This document shows positions 1-8,534 of a stretch of 64,000 nucleotides of DNA, in pieces. The stretch is from NCBI GenBank assembly GCA_963578475.1, contig CAUZCL010000021.1, forward strand, positions 1-64,000. Direction: 5' to 3'. The stretch comes from SMYC01 sp963578475. Its GTDB lineage: Bacteria > Acidobacteriota > Vicinamibacteria > Marinacidobacterales > SMYC01. The position numbers and the translations under genes were made by a program. The notes beneath the pieces are model-generated. The model searched no databases. It was given only the letters and a program-made list of their open reading frames with translations, and was not told where the DNA came from. The stretch's first letter is position 1. Every line of letters begins with the position of its first letter.

Positions 1-285
1 GTAGACCGAAAACCACACCTCACGATACGACCACAGACCTTGCTCATCGAACTCGGCAACCTCATCGAGAGTGTAGTAGCGGCCGCAGTGAGAGTAGCTC
101 GTGCGGTACGCCAACTCCTTCAGCTTGTGGAAGACGGTGCGTCTAGCGTTGGTCCCCATCGCACCCATCAGCTTCGGCATTCGGGCGATCTTCTGCTTGC
201 GCAGTAACCTGGCGATGGCCTCTGCAGAGAAATCGGTCAGTCTCATAATGGCACCTTTGCGCTTATATGTGCGTGATGGTGCCAT
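1..285 (-). CDS. Conserved hypothetical, winged-helix-like N-terminus (3' end off window)
   Basis: The minus strand is open from an ATG at 285 to the window edge (95 codons visible); a second ATG at 246 follows an AAAGGTG ribosome site and is the better start. The visible part has a helix-rich segment (LTDFSAEAIARLLRKQ), then RRTVFHKLKEL, then SYSHCGRYYTLDEV and GLWSYREVWFS. This pattern fits a winged-helix DNA-binding head that I recall from conserved hypothetical proteins scattered among unrelated bacteria, some near mobile DNA; that recollection is not checkable here. The C-terminal part is missing, so no catalytic domain can be named. An 8-bp inverted repeat lies around the starts. The small plus-strand open frame across it is a shadow. 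Confidence 0.55.
   Translation of the reverse strand, partial: MAPSRTYKRKGAIMRLTDFSAEAIARLLRKQKIARMPKLMGAMGTNARRTVFHKLKELAYRTSYSHCGRYYTLDEVAEFDEQGLWSYREVWFSVY
248..285 (-). repeat. 8-bp inverted repeat over the 5' end of the left-edge gene
   Basis: ATGGCACC (248-255) is repeated in inverse as GGTGCCAT (278-285) with a 22-nt centre. Read on the minus strand, the arm next to the ATG at 246 contains the AAAGGTG ribosome site, and a TATAAG box lies inside the loop. It could be an operator or an mRNA hairpin that hides the ribosome site. Confidence 0.4.
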
Positions 286-443
286 AACTCGCGCACCTTG
301 ACAACCACTCGAGATCGATGGATATGGCGTTACTTACGGGGTAAGGCGCTCATCTACACTGGCAACCTCACAGCCTGACCGAGGCACGGTTACGCCTATT
401 CGACTGGAGTTATTTGTTCGCGGGCCCTAAGGTGACACCCAGC

Positions 444-1796
444 TCAATCACGAGAGCTCCCAATCGTGCGCTCCACCGCGTCGCGCACAGTGGCTGTCAA
501 GGATTCGATCTCTTCTGAGTCTGGACCTTCCATCATGATCCGAAGCAGTGGCTCGGTGCCCGAATAACGGATCAGCACCCGCCCGCGCCTGTCGAGCTGA
601 GCTTCTGCCGCCTCGATCGTTTGGGTAATTTCCGGGACGGTGCGGACATCCGGCCTCGAGCTCACGGAAACATTAACGAGAACTTGAGGAAAGGGATCGA
701 GCTGTGTCAGCTGATCCAGGGTGTCTCGCTCGATGGCGATCGTTCGGAGCACTTGCATGAACGTCAATAGACCGTCGCCGGTCGCAGCGTAATCGGAGAA
801 AATGATGTGGCCCGATTGTTCGCCGCCGATAATGATATTACGGCGGTCCATATCTTGTGCAACGAACTTGTCACCCACCTGAGTTCGAAAGAGCGTGATG
901 TCGTCTTGTGCCAGAGACACTTCGAGGGCCATATTGCTCATGACGGTGGCCACGACGCCGGATCCAGTCAGTCGACCTTCTTTCTTGAGACGTCTGGCGC
1001 ACATGAGCAACATGGCGTCCCCGTTCACCGACCGCCCCGTGGAATCCACGAGCAACAGGCGGTCTCCGTCGCCGTCGAGAGCGGCTCCGAAATCGCATGC
1101 GTGGCGCCGAACCGCCTCGGCTAACCCATCGAGATGCGTCGAGCCGCAATCCCGGTTGATGTTCTCGCCGTCGGGCTCGGTTGCTAGAAGGATGGGCTCG
1201 AGCCCGATGGATTCGAGAAGCTTTGGACCGGTGCGATAACACGCGCCATTGGCGCAGTCGAGAGCCAATTTGAGCGGAGGCAGCGACACGTCATCGCCCA
1301 GACTCTGTTTCAAATGCTCCAAATAGAGGCCTTCGAGGTGAAGGCTAGGGGTCTTCGAGACTCCGCTCGCCTCCGGAACCTCTTGCGCGTCGGCGCCGGC
1401 AACGCTTATGGCAAGCTCAATGGCTTCTTCGAACGCCTCGCTCGACTTTACGCCGGCGGCGGAGAAAACCTTGATGCCGTTATCGTGATACGGATTGTGC
1501 GAGGCCGAGATGACGACTCCGGCGTCGAAGCCCTGGTCCCGCGTCAGAAAGGCTACCGCGGGAGTCGGCAGAACACCCGCGGATACCGAAGTGCCCCCAG
1601 AAGCCGCAATGCCTGTCGCTAGCCAGGTCTCGACATCCGCTCCCGAGCTACGGGTGTCCCTGCCGATGAGAATGCGAGGTGCGTCCGGCGAGAGCTCGTT
1701 TGCGAGAGCCCGGCCCACATGCTGCACGGTGGTGCGATCCAAAGGCGGCGAATAGGCTTCGCCGCGGATTCCGTCGGTTCCGAAGAGCTTTGCCAC
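444..1796 (-). CDS. glmM: Phosphoglucosamine mutase GlmM
   Basis: Interconverts glucosamine-6-phosphate and glucosamine-1-phosphate on the way to UDP-GlcNAc for peptidoglycan and LPS. The 450-aa length is normal for the family. It begins with the LFGTDGIRG signature; the phospho-serine loop SASHNP puts the catalytic Ser at about residue 99; the metal loop DGDGDR is at 241-246; the sugar-binding GGEQSGH is at 324-330; the phosphate-binding RYSGTEP is near 410-416. The start is a GTG directly after the TAA of cdaR, with no spacer, so it is translationally coupled. It is the last gene of the tilS-hpt-ftsH-folP-cdaA-cdaR-glmM operon. GlmM is known to bind and restrain CdaA in Firmicutes, and the clustering suggests the same here. 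Confidence 0.97.
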   Translation of the reverse strand: MAKLFGTDGIRGEAYSPPLDRTTVQHVGRALANELSPDAPRILIGRDTRSSGADVETWLATGIAASGGTSVSAGVLPTPAVAFLTRDQGFDAGVVISASHNPYHDNGIKVFSAAGVKSSEAFEEAIELAISVAGADAQEVPEASGVSKTPSLHLEGLYLEHLKQSLGDDVSLPPLKLALDCANGACYRTGPKLLESIGLEPILLATEPDGENINRDCGSTHLDGLAEAVRRHACDFGAALDGDGDRLLLVDSTGRSVNGDAMLLMCARRLKKEGRLTGSGVVATVMSNMALEVSLAQDDITLFRTQVGDKFVAQDMDRRNIIIGGEQSGHIIFSDYAATGDGLLTFMQVLRTIAIERDTLDQLTQLDPFPQVLVNVSVSSRPDVRTVPEITQTIEAAEAQLDRRGRVLIRYSGTEPLLRIMMEGPDSEEIESLTATVRDAVERTIGSSRD

Positions 1797-2714
1797 TTAT
1801 CGGACCTGGACCGTGAGCTCGTCGGGAGTGACGCTGACAATATGCACGGCGGCTAACTCGTCCGGACGGATCACGTGGACGATCGGCATGACTTTGTGGC
1901 GACCGGCCCCGAGACCGTCGAGGCGCACTTCGATTTCTAGATCTTCCACGCCCAGTTGCTCGATCACGCTTCGCGGGCCCTCTACGACGACGCGAACGGA
2001 CTTTGGCTCGAGACTTGCGCTCACGGCGTCGGGCCTGGTAATGACCTCGATTTCAGAGAGCTCCTTCCGAAGCCGGACTTCGCGCACGTCGAGCGTGAGC
2101 TCGATGCTCGTCCCGGATGCGAGCCGGACGAGAGGATGGAGCTCGAGACCTACGGCGCGCGAGAAAGGTTGGCGCAGGCCCTCGGCCGATACGGGCTCCG
2201 TCGTCACTTGCTCGAGCCCGCGCACTTGCGAGGCCGGTCCCACGACCGTGACTACCTGCGGTGAAAGCGCGATGTTCTGGAGCTCGAACCCGTCGGCCGG
2301 CGCGCCGAGAATACGCGGGATCACGTTGATGGTGCGCCCCATCGTGCGGTCGAGCTCGATTTTGAGACTCGATGGGGTCACGCGCATCACGCGGGCGCCG
2401 AACGGCACCGCGACGTCCTCTGGCGTGAGATAAGCGATGCGCTCTCCAGGCTGAGCGTCCGAGAGATCCACCGACACGCTCAAATCCTGAGCCGAGATGC
2501 CTCGAAGAATCTCAGCGGGACCTCGCAAGCGCACGTCCACTTGTTGGACGGACTGCGCGACCACTTCGAGCCCTTCGGCGACGTCCCTGAGCTCGAAAGG
2601 GATGGAGAAAGCGAACTCGACGCCTGACTCCCGTGCCACCGCGTACCAGAACGTGAAGCCGAGCAGTAGCGAGAATAGCTTCAGGGCGGCATTGTCGGTC
2701 AGAAACGACTTCAT
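1797..2714 (-). CDS. cdaR: YbbR-domain membrane protein CdaR
   Basis: Regulatory partner of the diadenylate cyclase CdaA. The 305-aa protein has one N-terminal membrane anchor (about residues 9-27, LKLFSLLLGFTFWYAVA), followed by an extracytoplasmic region of about three YbbR repeats (roughly 33-110, 115-200 and 210-300) rich in short beta strands with the recurring VxVxGP pattern. Its ATG overlaps the cdaA stop by 4 nt (ATGA), and its own stop touches the glmM start. The position between cdaA and glmM is the conserved order in many bacteria. In Gram-positives CdaR modulates CdaA; whether it does so in this organism is inferred. Confidence 0.93.
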   Translation of the reverse strand: MKSFLTDNAALKLFSLLLGFTFWYAVARESGVEFAFSIPFELRDVAEGLEVVAQSVQQVDVRLRGPAEILRGISAQDLSVSVDLSDAQPGERIAYLTPEDVAVPFGARVMRVTPSSLKIELDRTMGRTINVIPRILGAPADGFELQNIALSPQVVTVVGPASQVRGLEQVTTEPVSAEGLRQPFSRAVGLELHPLVRLASGTSIELTLDVREVRLRKELSEIEVITRPDAVSASLEPKSVRVVVEGPRSVIEQLGVEDLEIEVRLDGLGAGRHKVMPIVHVIRPDELAAVHIVSVTPDELTVQVR

Positions 2715-3547
2715 GTGATCGGCCTTTCGGTCGCGGAGACAGAACCGGTGCGGGTCTCAGTAGGGCTCGCGTCTTTTTGTCCCATCGCGTCCCGGAGCTT
2801 CGAGCGAAGCTGCTTTGCGTCGAGGCCTGAAACGATCGCTCCGTCCTCCATGAAGCTCACGAGCCCAGTCTCTTCGGAGACCACGATCGCGATCGCGTCC
2901 GTATCTTCGCTAATGCCGATGGCGGCGCGATGGCGGGTCCCGAACTCTTTGCCGAGTTGCGGATTGATCGAGATCGGAAGAAAACAAGCCGCGGCCGCGG
3001 CGCGGTCTCCTTGAATGATGACCGCGCCGTCATGGAGCGGCGATTTCGGGTTGAACACGGACAAGAGAAGGTCGTAGGTCACGACGGCATCGAGCATGAC
3101 GCCGGCTTCGACATAGCTGCGAAGGCCGATATCTCGCTCGAGGACGAGAATGGCGCCCACGCGCCGCTCCGCGAGCGTGAGCAGGGAAAAAGCGACCTCG
3201 TCGAGTGTTCCCTTGCTGCTCGTGGGGTTCAAGAATCGAAAAAGTGGGGCCCGTCCCAAATTGGCGAGCCCCCGCCGGAGCTCCTGCTGGTAGAGAACGA
3301 TGATGGCAAATCCGATATAAGCCAGCGTATTGCGCAGCAGCCAATTCACGGCTGTCAGGTCGGCCCAACGCGAAGCGAAAAAGAGCAGAATGAGCAGCAA
3401 CGTGCCGACCACCATCTGGAACGCGCGCCCGCCCCGGACGAGCTGAAAGAGTTTGTAGAACAGAAAGCTCACGAGCAGGATGTCGATGGCGTCGTTAAAG
3501 GAGAGCTCCCGCGACAAGCTCTGCCAAAACTCGACAAACGCCGCCAT
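2711..3547 (-). CDS. cdaA: Membrane diadenylate cyclase CdaA
   Basis: Makes cyclic di-AMP from two ATP at the inner membrane. Three hydrophobic segments fill the first ~90 residues, followed by a DisA_N/DAC domain. The catalytic DGA (SPLHDGAVII) lies near residues 173-175 and the ATP-binding GTRHRAAIGISE has RHR near 205-207, counted from the start chosen here. That start is the ATG at 3547, with GGGAG 9 nt upstream and just past the folP stop; an in-frame ATG at 3571 would add 8 residues and overlap folP. All key residues are present, so it should be active. It controls turgor, K+ and cell-wall balance in other phyla; its position next to glmM links the nucleotide to wall precursor supply. 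Confidence 0.95.
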   Translation of the reverse strand: MAAFVEFWQSLSRELSFNDAIDILLVSFLFYKLFQLVRGGRAFQMVVGTLLLILLFFASRWADLTAVNWLLRNTLAYIGFAIIVLYQQELRRGLANLGRAPLFRFLNPTSSKGTLDEVAFSLLTLAERRVGAILVLERDIGLRSYVEAGVMLDAVVTYDLLLSVFNPKSPLHDGAVIIQGDRAAAAACFLPISINPQLGKEFGTRHRAAIGISEDTDAIAIVVSEETGLVSFMEDGAIVSGLDAKQLRSKLRDAMGQKDASPTETRTGSVSATERPIT

Positions 3548-3551
3548 CAGC

Positions 3552-4448
3552 TCAGGCTCCCGGCCCGCCATTTACGCCACCATTTGAGGACGCCGAGGTG
3601 GCATTATTTCGAATCGCGTCGGCGACGGTCGCAACGTCCCGCATTTCGGAGACATCGTGGACGCGCACGATGCTCGCGCCGCGAAGGATGGCGGCGGCGA
3701 CGCTCGCCGCCGTGCCGAATATCCGAGCTTCGGCTTCGCTCGAGAGTAGCTTCCCGATGAACCCTTTTCGAGACGTACCCACGAGGATGGGTTTGCCGAG
3801 CTCTGCGAGCGTGTCGAGCTCGTTCAAGAGCGTCAAATTATGTGAAAGCGTCTTGCCGAAACCGATGCCGGGATCGACCACGATCGCGTCGCTTGCGATG
3901 CCCGCGCGCTCGGCGCGCGCTACCGCCTCGCTGAGGCTGGCTTTCACCTCGGCCGCGACATCGCCATATCGGGGCTCGGACTGCATCGTTTCCGGCGTAC
4001 CTTGCATGTGCATGAGCACGACGCCGGCCCCCGCACGGGCCGCGACCTCAGCCATGCGCGGGTCGCCTCCGAGCGCGGTGACGTCGTTGACGATATCGGC
4101 ACCGTTCGCGAGAGCGCTTTCGGCGACCTCGGCCTTTCGCGTATCCACTGAGAGCATCCGATCCGTCTGCGTTCGCAAGTTGTCGAGCACCGGTAGTACT
4201 CGATCTAACTCCTCTTGTATCGAGACCGGCGGCGCGCCGGGCCGCGTCGACTCGCCCCCTATGTCGAGGATGTCCGCGCCCGCTTCCGCAAGACGAAGAG
4301 CCGTGGACGTCGCAGCGTCGACGTCGGGATAGCGGCTACCGGTATAGAACGAGTCCGTTGTGACGTTGACGACGCCCATGATAGCGGTTCGACCTGAGAG
4401 ATCGAGGCGCTTAACCCTGGCTCGAAATATTTTAGAACACACGATCAA
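3552..4448 (-). CDS. folP: Dihydropteroate synthase
   Basis: Condenses p-aminobenzoate with the pterin diphosphate to give dihydropteroate in folate synthesis. It is a TIM-barrel protein of up to 298 aa with MGVVNVTTDSF near residue 24, the pterin loop GGESTRPGA near 64-72, SVDTRKAEV near 100-108, DPGIGFGKT near 190 and GTSRKGFIGK near 225. These are the expected family motifs in order. The start is uncertain: a TTG at 4448 is the most upstream, and a GTG two codons later is just as likely; neither has a good ribosome site. It follows ftsH after a 75-nt gap and ends just before the cdaA start, so it belongs to the same operon. Confidence 0.95.
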   Translation of the reverse strand: MIVCSKIFRARVKRLDLSGRTAIMGVVNVTTDSFYTGSRYPDVDAATSTALRLAEAGADILDIGGESTRPGAPPVSIQEELDRVLPVLDNLRTQTDRMLSVDTRKAEVAESALANGADIVNDVTALGGDPRMAEVAARAGAGVVLMHMQGTPETMQSEPRYGDVAAEVKASLSEAVARAERAGIASDAIVVDPGIGFGKTLSHNLTLLNELDTLAELGKPILVGTSRKGFIGKLLSSEAEARIFGTAASVAAAILRGASIVRVHDVSEMRDVATVADAIRNNATSASSNGGVNGGPGA

Positions 4449-4523
4449 ATGAATCCGGGCGACCGCCCCGCATCCGCGGGACAGGCTGGTGGAGCTCGAG
4501 TCGTCGTTAACTATTTGGGAACC

Positions 4524-6425
4524 CTACGGGTTCTGGAGGATCGGGGGCGTCAGAGGCGCTTTAGGCTTTGTCTCCTTCTCCTTGGCCTCCGGTTCGTCGC
4601 GAACGACTTCGTCTACGGCCGTCTCGCGTTCCTTGAGCGGAAGATCATCGATGAGCATCTTCACATCCTCGGCGTCGAGCACTTCTCTCTCGAGGAGCGC
4701 TGCAGCGATTCTGTCGAGCACGTCACGATTCTCGGTCAGAATCATCTTCGCCCGTTCGTAGCTTTCGCTAACGATGCGTTTGACCTCCTGATCGATCTGG
4801 AGAGCGGTGTGCTCGCTATAATCCTGATGCCTCGCGATGTCGCGACCGAGAAAGATCTGCTCTTCTTTACGTCCGAATGTGAGCGGCCCCATTTTCTCGC
4901 TCATGCCCCACTCGCACACCATTTTCCTGGCGAGCTCAGTTGCTTTTTCGAGATCGTTATTTGCGCCAGTCGTGAGCTGATCGAGAACGAGCTCTTCCGC
5001 TAAGCGGCCACCCATGGCCACGGCGATGCTGGCTTCTACGTGTTTCCGATCGTGGCTAAGCCGGTCCGCTTCCGGCAAGAGCATAGTGACGCCCATCGCC
5101 ATACCGCGCGGGATGATCGTGACTTTGTGAATCGGATCCGCATCTTCGAGGAGCGCCGCGACGAGGGCGTGTCCGCCTTCGTGATAGGCCGTGGTACGCT
5201 TTTCTTCGTCGCTCATGATCATGGCACGGCGCTCCGAGCCCATGAGGACTTTGTCCTTCGCTTCTTCGAAGTCTTCCATCCGAACGACTTTTAGCCCGTG
5301 CTTCGCCGCGTAGAGCGCGGCCTCATTGACGAGATTGGCGAGATCCGCGCCGGAGAAGCCCGGGGTCCCTCGCGCTAGGATGGTGAGATCGACGTCGTTC
5401 GCGAGCGGGATGCGGCTCGTATGGACCTTGAAAATACCTTCGCGTCCGCCGACATCGGGAAGCGAAACAACGACGCGCCGGTCGAAGCGGCCGGGCCTGA
5501 GCAGTGCCGGGTCGAGGACGTCGGGACGATTGGTAGCGGCGATGAGAATGACGCCTTCGTTGGACTCGAACCCGTCCATCTCGACGAGGAGCTGATTCAG
5601 TGTCTGCTCGCGCTCGTCATGCCCACCTCCGAGACCTGCGCCGCGATGGCGGCCGACAGCGTCGATCTCGTCGATGAAAATGATGCACGGTGCGTTCTTC
5701 TTGCCGTTCTCGAAGAGGTCGCGCACGCGGCTTGCGCCCACGCCGACGAACATCTCGACGAAATCGGAGCCGCTGATCGAGAAGAACGGCACGCTGGCTT
5801 CGCCGGAGATGGCGCGCGCGAGAAGCGTCTTGCCGGTTCCAGGAGGTCCCATGAGAAGGACGCCCTTGGGGATGCGGCCCCCGAGCTTCTGGTATTTCTG
5901 TGGCTCTCTCAGAAAGTCGATGATCTCTTGGAGCTCATCTTTGGCTTCGTCCACGCCCGCGACGTCTTTGAACGTGACCTTTTTCTGTTGGCTGCTAGAC
6001 AGCTTGGCTTTGCTCTTGCCGAAAGACAGAGCTCTATTGCCCGATCCTTGCATTTGCCTCATGAAAAAGATCAAAAACGCGATCATGATGACGATGGGCG
6101 TCCAGCTTATGATATGGCCGAGCCACGACGAGCTGTTGGCATCTCGCGCGTGGACCTCTACCCCCTTATCGAGCATCAAGTTGACCAGGTTCTCCATCTG
6201 CGGCGGAGCGAAAGTGCGGATCGCCTGGCCGTTCTTGAACTCGCCGACGATCTGGCTCCCGGCGCCCGTTCCGGTGATGCTCACTTTGGCGACATGGCCT
6301 CGATCGAGCTGAGCCATAAAATCGCTGAAGCTGAGCGGGCGTTCGTTCTTCTGGATACGGGACGAAACACTGTAAAACAGAAAGATCACAAGTGCTGCGA
6401 CCATCCAGAACATCAAGTTCTTCAT
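4524..6425 (-). CDS. ftsH: ATP-dependent zinc metalloprotease FtsH
   Basis: Membrane AAA+ protease that extracts and degrades membrane and short-lived cytosolic proteins. The ATG at 6425 gives 633 aa; the frame stays open further upstream into hpt, but family alignment starts at MKNLMFWMV. TM1 is residues 3-20, a periplasmic domain follows, and TM2 is about 105-124. Walker A GPPGTGKT is at 193-200, Walker B IIFIDEID at about 248-255, the second region of homology AATNRPDVLDPALLRPGRFD at about 296-315, and the zinc site HEGGH at 415-419. The C-terminus is Pro/Glu/Lys rich. It sits after hpt in the tilS-hpt-ftsH order well known from Firmicutes. Confidence 0.97.
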   Translation of the reverse strand: MKNLMFWMVAALVIFLFYSVSSRIQKNERPLSFSDFMAQLDRGHVAKVSITGTGAGSQIVGEFKNGQAIRTFAPPQMENLVNLMLDKGVEVHARDANSSSWLGHIISWTPIVIMIAFLIFFMRQMQGSGNRALSFGKSKAKLSSSQQKKVTFKDVAGVDEAKDELQEIIDFLREPQKYQKLGGRIPKGVLLMGPPGTGKTLLARAISGEASVPFFSISGSDFVEMFVGVGASRVRDLFENGKKNAPCIIFIDEIDAVGRHRGAGLGGGHDEREQTLNQLLVEMDGFESNEGVILIAATNRPDVLDPALLRPGRFDRRVVVSLPDVGGREGIFKVHTSRIPLANDVDLTILARGTPGFSGADLANLVNEAALYAAKHGLKVVRMEDFEEAKDKVLMGSERRAMIMSDEEKRTTAYHEGGHALVAALLEDADPIHKVTIIPRGMAMGVTMLLPEADRLSHDRKHVEASIAVAMGGRLAEELVLDQLTTGANNDLEKATELARKMVCEWGMSEKMGPLTFGRKEEQIFLGRDIARHQDYSEHTALQIDQEVKRIVSESYERAKMILTENRDVLDRIAAALLEREVLDAEDVKMLIDDLPLKERETAVDEVVRDEPEAKEKETKPKAPLTPPILQNP

Positions 6426-6477
6426 AGTCGAGTTCAAAAGCCGCCTCCGATAAGAGAAATTTCTGGCAATTCCTTCG

Positions 6478-7005
6478 TTATGAGCTCGAAGCCTCGGCGA
6501 GGCCGAGATAAGGCTCGCCGCGATGATGCTCCGCGAGGCCCAAACCATAGCCCGCGACGAAGCCTTCTTTTTCGAGCTCGAAACATGTGTAGTCCACTGG
6601 GCTGTCGACCTTCCGGTGGTTCTCGCGATTGATGAGGGCGGCCACTTTGAGCGACCGAGGCTTCCATGATTCCTGGATATTCCCCGCGATGAAGTTCAAA
6701 GTGACTCTGGTGTCGACCACACCCTGTATGAGTAATACGTCACGAGCGCTGAAATCGTTCGCTTGGCCGAACGCAATATCGACCCGTTTCGAGTCCTGTG
6801 TGCCGACCTTCATGAAATCGCAGGTCAGCGAACAGTTGATCGCACGGATGAGATCGGCCATGAAGACCATCGAGTTCGGGAGAACACCGACGCAGGCTAT
6901 GTTCCCGTCCGGGAAGTCCGCGGTAATCTGCTTGCCGAACTCGGCCACGCGTGCGCGGATCGTCTTCTCGTCGTAAACGACGGATAGTTTTGGTACTTGG
7001 CTCAT
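6478..7005 (-). CDS. hpt: Hypoxanthine phosphoribosyltransferase
   Basis: Purine salvage enzyme that converts hypoxanthine or guanine to the nucleotide with PRPP. The chosen ATG at 7005 overlaps the tilS stop as ATGA and gives 175 aa; a GTG at 7017 is possible. The fold pattern is clear (VGVLPNSMVFMADLIR, then a hydrophobic strand before the PRPP loop, then VAALINRENHR and VDYTCFELE near the base site). The PRPP loop reads LLIQGVVDTRVTLNF: the catalytic Asp of VVDT is kept, but the usual acidic Glu-Asp pair before it is Gln-Gly and the Gly after DT is Arg. Its place between tilS and ftsH supports the identity; the substrate range may differ. Confidence 0.88.
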   Translation of the reverse strand: MSQVPKLSVVYDEKTIRARVAEFGKQITADFPDGNIACVGVLPNSMVFMADLIRAINCSLTCDFMKVGTQDSKRVDIAFGQANDFSARDVLLIQGVVDTRVTLNFIAGNIQESWKPRSLKVAALINRENHRKVDSPVDYTCFELEKEGFVAGYGLGLAEHHRGEPYLGLAEASSS

Positions 7006-8432
7006 TGGCCCACCCACTCGAGGCGAAGGTGCAGCCGGCCCGCACCGAGCCGCGCACTTTCCGCGACCCCGTGTCCCACGACCCAGAGGATATCGTCTCC
7101 GCGATTCTCAGATCCTGGCCTTACCACCAACGGCACCCCTTGCCTCTCTTCCTTAGCCACTTTCCGGTCCATCAGATAACGTGCGAGCGGCTTCGCTCCC
7201 GGGGCGCCGAGCGGTCGAAACCGGTCCGCGCTGCGGGAGCTTCTCACGACGAGGTCCTGAGCCTCACCCTCGACGCCGACTACGACCGTGTTTCCCGCGA
7301 CTTTCGGAGGCTCGTCCCCACTTCGAATCGGCCCTATGAGATCTGCCGTCAGCAGACCCTGCCTCTCCAGGATTGGCAGCTCGGCAGGGATCCTCAGCCG
7401 GTACTCATATACAGTATAGCCGTTTGGGGGGCGTTTGCGCCGGAAACGCCCTGATCCCGGAGAAAGGGACAGGCGATCGAACGAACGCGCCACCACGAGC
7501 CCCGGGAGGTGGATCTCTCGCCCGCTCTTGCCGTTGTCGAGAAGCGAGAGAACGTTTTCGACATGCCGCTGGCTCAGATTGCGGGTGTGGCCTCGCAGCA
7601 CTTCGACGGCTCGGCGCACGACACGGCGTTTGATTGCGCCCTCGAGGTCGCCGAGTGCTTCGACCGAGAGCGTGACTGTTGCGCCTCTCTTCGGGTTGCC
7701 CGAGGCGAGCTCGTCGAAAGCGCGGCGCGCCGCCTGATCCATGAAGTCATCCTCGTCCCGAAGGATCTCCGCGTTGCGCGCAAGTGTCTCGATCAATTGA
7801 GGATTGAGCTTGCCGAGGCGTGGGAGGATATCGTGCCGCAGACGGTTACGCGTAAACCGCAGGTCGCGGTTGCTCGGGTCGTCGCGATAGCCGAGCTCGT
7901 GCTCGCTCAGAAAAGCGAGGATTTCGTCCCGGCGGAGCTCGATGAGGGGGCGGATGCGCTCAGCCGTAACCGGGCGCATCGAGCCGAGGCCTCGTGCGCC
8001 CGACCCGCGCAAAGCTCTCATGAGAAACGTCTCAGCCTGGTCGTTCATCGTGTGCGCGACGGCGACCCGAGTGCAGTCACGACGGGCCGCGAGCTCGGCG
8101 AGGAATCGATAGCGGGATACACGACCCTGCTCCTCGAGTGAACGCTTCGAACGTGCGGCAAGACTCTCGACGTCGACGCGTTCGGAAGTAAAAGGCAAAC
8201 CTAATTGCTCCGAAAGTCCCCGACAGAAAGCCTCGTCGTCATCGGCCTCGGGCCGGAGCCCGTGATGGAGGTGGGCGAGCTCGATGTCGATCTCGAGCCT
8301 CGCGCGAAGCTCCGTGAGCGCGTGCGCCAAGGTTACGGAGTCCGCCCCACCGGACAGCCCGATGAGGACGCGGTCCGACGAGCGGACCATGCCGACCCGC
8401 GTGATCGTATTGAGGACTTTATCGAGCAGCAT
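7002..8432 (-). CDS. tilS: tRNA(Ile)-lysidine synthase
   Basis: Adds lysine to C34 of the tRNA-Ile that reads AUA, so it is expected to be essential. The PP-loop SGGADS is at 27-32, followed by ELAHLHHGLRPEADDDE and the VAHTMNDQAETFLMRALRGSG region typical of TilS. At 476 aa it is long enough for the N-terminal ATPase domain, the linker domain (about 230-340) and the C-terminal tRNA-binding domain. It is the first gene of the seven-gene minus-strand operon, starting about 45-50 nt downstream of a TTGACA-17-TATTAT promoter. The downstream hpt start overlaps its stop. Confidence 0.95.
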   Translation of the reverse strand: MLLDKVLNTITRVGMVRSSDRVLIGLSGGADSVTLAHALTELRARLEIDIELAHLHHGLRPEADDDEAFCRGLSEQLGLPFTSERVDVESLAARSKRSLEEQGRVSRYRFLAELAARRDCTRVAVAHTMNDQAETFLMRALRGSGARGLGSMRPVTAERIRPLIELRRDEILAFLSEHELGYRDDPSNRDLRFTRNRLRHDILPRLGKLNPQLIETLARNAEILRDEDDFMDQAARRAFDELASGNPKRGATVTLSVEALGDLEGAIKRRVVRRAVEVLRGHTRNLSQRHVENVLSLLDNGKSGREIHLPGLVVARSFDRLSLSPGSGRFRRKRPPNGYTVYEYRLRIPAELPILERQGLLTADLIGPIRSGDEPPKVAGNTVVVGVEGEAQDLVVRSSRSADRFRPLGAPGAKPLARYLMDRKVAKEERQGVPLVVRPGSENRGDDILWVVGHGVAESARLGAGRLHLRLEWVGQ

Positions 8433-8482
8433 GACCGAACGGGTTTTGCGGGATCCGAGTGCGCTTTTTGTATAAGTGTAAT

Positions 8483-8511
8483 ATAATATGAGAGTTAGGG
8501 CTATCTGTCAA
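8483..8511 (-). promoter_or_regulatory. Sigma70-type promoter of the tilS-glmM operon
   Basis: On the minus strand TTGACA (8511-8506) is separated by 17 nt from TATTAT (8488-8483) in a conspicuously AT-rich patch. The -35 is a perfect match and the -10 matches 5 of 6. It predicts a start near 8476 and a leader of about 45 nt before tilS. It is the best promoter in the window. Confidence 0.8.
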
Positions 8512-8534
8512 GAACGAAGCCGGAGCCGAGCACC

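Noticed and set aside
2930..3760. A 276-aa plus-strand open frame opposite cdaA and folP
   Set aside because: Spans two real convergently-overlapped genes on the other strand; no motif.
5421..6632. A 403-aa plus-strand open frame opposite ftsH
   Set aside because: ftsH is unambiguous; the antisense product has no recognisable domain and biased composition.
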